From contig JAUPKO010000097.1 in assembly GCA_030837395.1 (NCBI GenBank), positions 1-5,730 on the forward strand: DNA of 5,730 bases, written 5' to 3'. The translations under genes and the position numbers were made by a program. A model generated the notes under the pieces. That model had not been told where the DNA came from, did not search any database, and worked only from the letters and a program-made list of their open reading frames with translations. This document shows, in pieces, positions 4,715 to 5,730 of the stretch. The stretch's first letter is position 1. Each line of letters opens with the position of its first letter. Source of the stretch: Actinomycetota bacterium (lineage in GTDB: Bacteria > Actinomycetota > Actinomycetes > S36-B12 > UBA10799).

Positions 4715-5730
4715 TTAGTAAAGGGCCCGCACGATGCTCATGCGCGCGAGTAGCTGCTCGGTCATGAAGTGGACTCGCTCACTGCCGACTGTCTCTGGGA
4801 CATCCAGCGGGACCCAGAACTGCCCGTGCGCGTCTTCCTCGCCGTGCGGGAACGTCGCGTGCAGCGCGCCGATGATGGGGCCGGCGTGTACGCCTGCGAG
4901 CCGAGCCCAGATCGGGGTCTTGCCCTGGTCCGCTCGCTCATGGGACACGCCAACGCGGAAGAAGATGTCGCTGGGAGATCGTCGCGTGACAAGTACGTAG
5001 CGCGCGGGCGAGAAGGCCGGCTCCTGACTCTGGGCGGGCAGGTCTCGTGCCGTGTAGCCTTCAGCCTCGTTCACGATGCGTGTGAACTCCAGCACCAGCG
5101 CTGACAGGTCTGCTTCCCACGTGCGCCACGGAGCCTCCGGATTCGGCGCGTACGGAGTGCCCAGCAGGCCGTCCATCGCGCGAATCAGCCCGCGCAACTG
5201 GTTCAAGTCCGAGCGCAGGAGGAAGTCCTCCGACGCGGTGGCGTCGACCTCCGCATCCCAGGTGTCCAACCAGGCATCCCAGGACGTCACGCCGACGCCG
5301 GCAGGTGCCCACTGAGCCTTCTCTACGGCCGCGTGGGCCACCAACTGCGCGTGGGCCAGGCGAGCCTCGGGGACGAGCACCACCAACGCTCCCGGGCTGT
5401 CGCCCAGCCGCGCCTGCTGGTACCGCAGGTAGGAGGACAACTGCTCCGGTGTCAGCGCGGCACCGAACTTCGCCTCCACCACCACGACGGGACGGCCATC
5501 CGAGTCGAGACCCACGAGGTCGGGACGCGCCCGATCGTCCTGGACCAGTTCGGGCTCGAAGTGATGTACGGAGGCCAGGTTCACCCCCGTCAGGGAACTG
5601 AGCCACGAGACCGTGGCCTGCTGCAGTCGCGGTTCCGTCCTCAAGAGAAGCGCCAGGCACTTCGTGGCGGCTGGTTCCCCCATCTGAGTGAACCAGCCCT
5701 CCCGGGCCAGGCTCGCGAGTAATGGCTTCC
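4715..5730 (-). CDS. PD-(D/E)XK nuclease superfamily protein, 5' end beyond the window
   Basis: At least 322 residues are present from the ATG at 5683. The frame stays open to the right edge with 15 more coding-like codons (KPLLASLAREGWFTQ), so the true start is probably outside and ATG 5683 may be internal. It has no close ribosome binding site; the nearest GGGAGGG is 13 bases away. Counted from that Met, the nuclease core is ARPDLVGL (Asp55), then VVVVEAKF (Glu70, Lys72), then LTPEQLSSYLRYQ (Gln81, Tyr85). This is the classic PD...ExK...QL..Y arrangement, similar to the PDDEXK_4-type proteins found alone in accessory regions. Glu3 in GEPAATKCLALLL could be the helix-1 acidic residue. Residues 160-322 form a long C-terminal part with FWVPLDV near the end, which I do not recognise. 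It is probably a cytoplasmic DNA-cleaving or DNA-binding enzyme with an intact active site; the substrate is unknown. It converges with the 3235 gene. Confidence 0.75.
   Translation of the reverse strand, partial: KPLLASLAREGWFTQMGEPAATKCLALLLRTEPRLQQATVSWLSSLTGVNLASVHHFEPELVQDDRARPDLVGLDSDGRPVVVVEAKFGAALTPEQLSSYLRYQQARLGDSPGALVVLVPEARLAHAQLVAHAAVEKAQWAPAGVGVTSWDAWLDTWDAEVDATASEDFLLRSDLNQLRGLIRAMDGLLGTPYAPNPEAPWRTWEADLSALVLEFTRIVNEAEGYTARDLPAQSQEPAFSPARYVLVTRRSPSDIFFRVGVSHERADQGKTPIWARLAGVHAGPIIGALHATFPHGEEDAHGQFWVPLDVPETVGSERVHFMTEQLLARMSIVRALY

Noticed and set aside
5061..5660. 199-codon minus-strand frame and matching plus-strand frames
   Set aside because: Gly/Arg-rich mirror frames of the PD-(D/E)XK gene, which alone has a coherent motif set.

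Overview
The window is GC-rich, with G or C dominating third codon positions in the convincing genes. It also carries families typical of actinomycetes: a DUF6907-like CPxWC protein, a DUF4190-type membrane anchor and DUF732-like 'C...CP' domains. The likely source is an actinobacterium; the genus cannot be told from this sequence. Only about two thirds of the window is confidently coding, which is low for such a genome. The genes are single, face different directions and form no operon. This looks like an accessory or decaying stretch rather than a core locus.

Layout, left to right. 1-363 has no firm gene, only protein-like open frames on the minus strand that run off the left edge. 364-708 (+) is a small DUF6907-like protein. 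709-1410 is a long gap with several short protein-like patches but no convincing gene. 1411-2160 (+) is a DUF559 / Vsr-like PD-(D/E)XK nuclease-fold protein with an N-terminal part I do not recognise. 2300-3004 (-) is a secreted two-domain beta-rich protein. Its start is a GTG with a strong ribosome binding site, shorter than the longest open frame. 3005-3234 is the divergent promoter region. 3235-4296 (+) is a membrane-anchored protein with a Ser/Thr/Ala/Pro-rich stalk and two DUF732-like modules. 4297-4714 holds a 41-bp tandem repeat with a hairpin in each copy, followed by a possible gene remnant with an in-frame stop. 4715 to the right edge (-) is a second PD-(D/E)XK protein, which appears to start beyond the window.

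How the genes relate. The 2300 and 3235 genes diverge from one 230-bp spacer and both encode exported or surface proteins, so shared regulation is possible. The two PD-(D/E)XK proteins belong to different subfamilies and stand alone. No methyltransferase, helicase, integrase or toxin-antitoxin pair is visible beside them. I therefore cannot claim a defence system from this window. The best leads are the tandem DUF732-like protein, the hairpin repeat and the two orphan nuclease-fold proteins.
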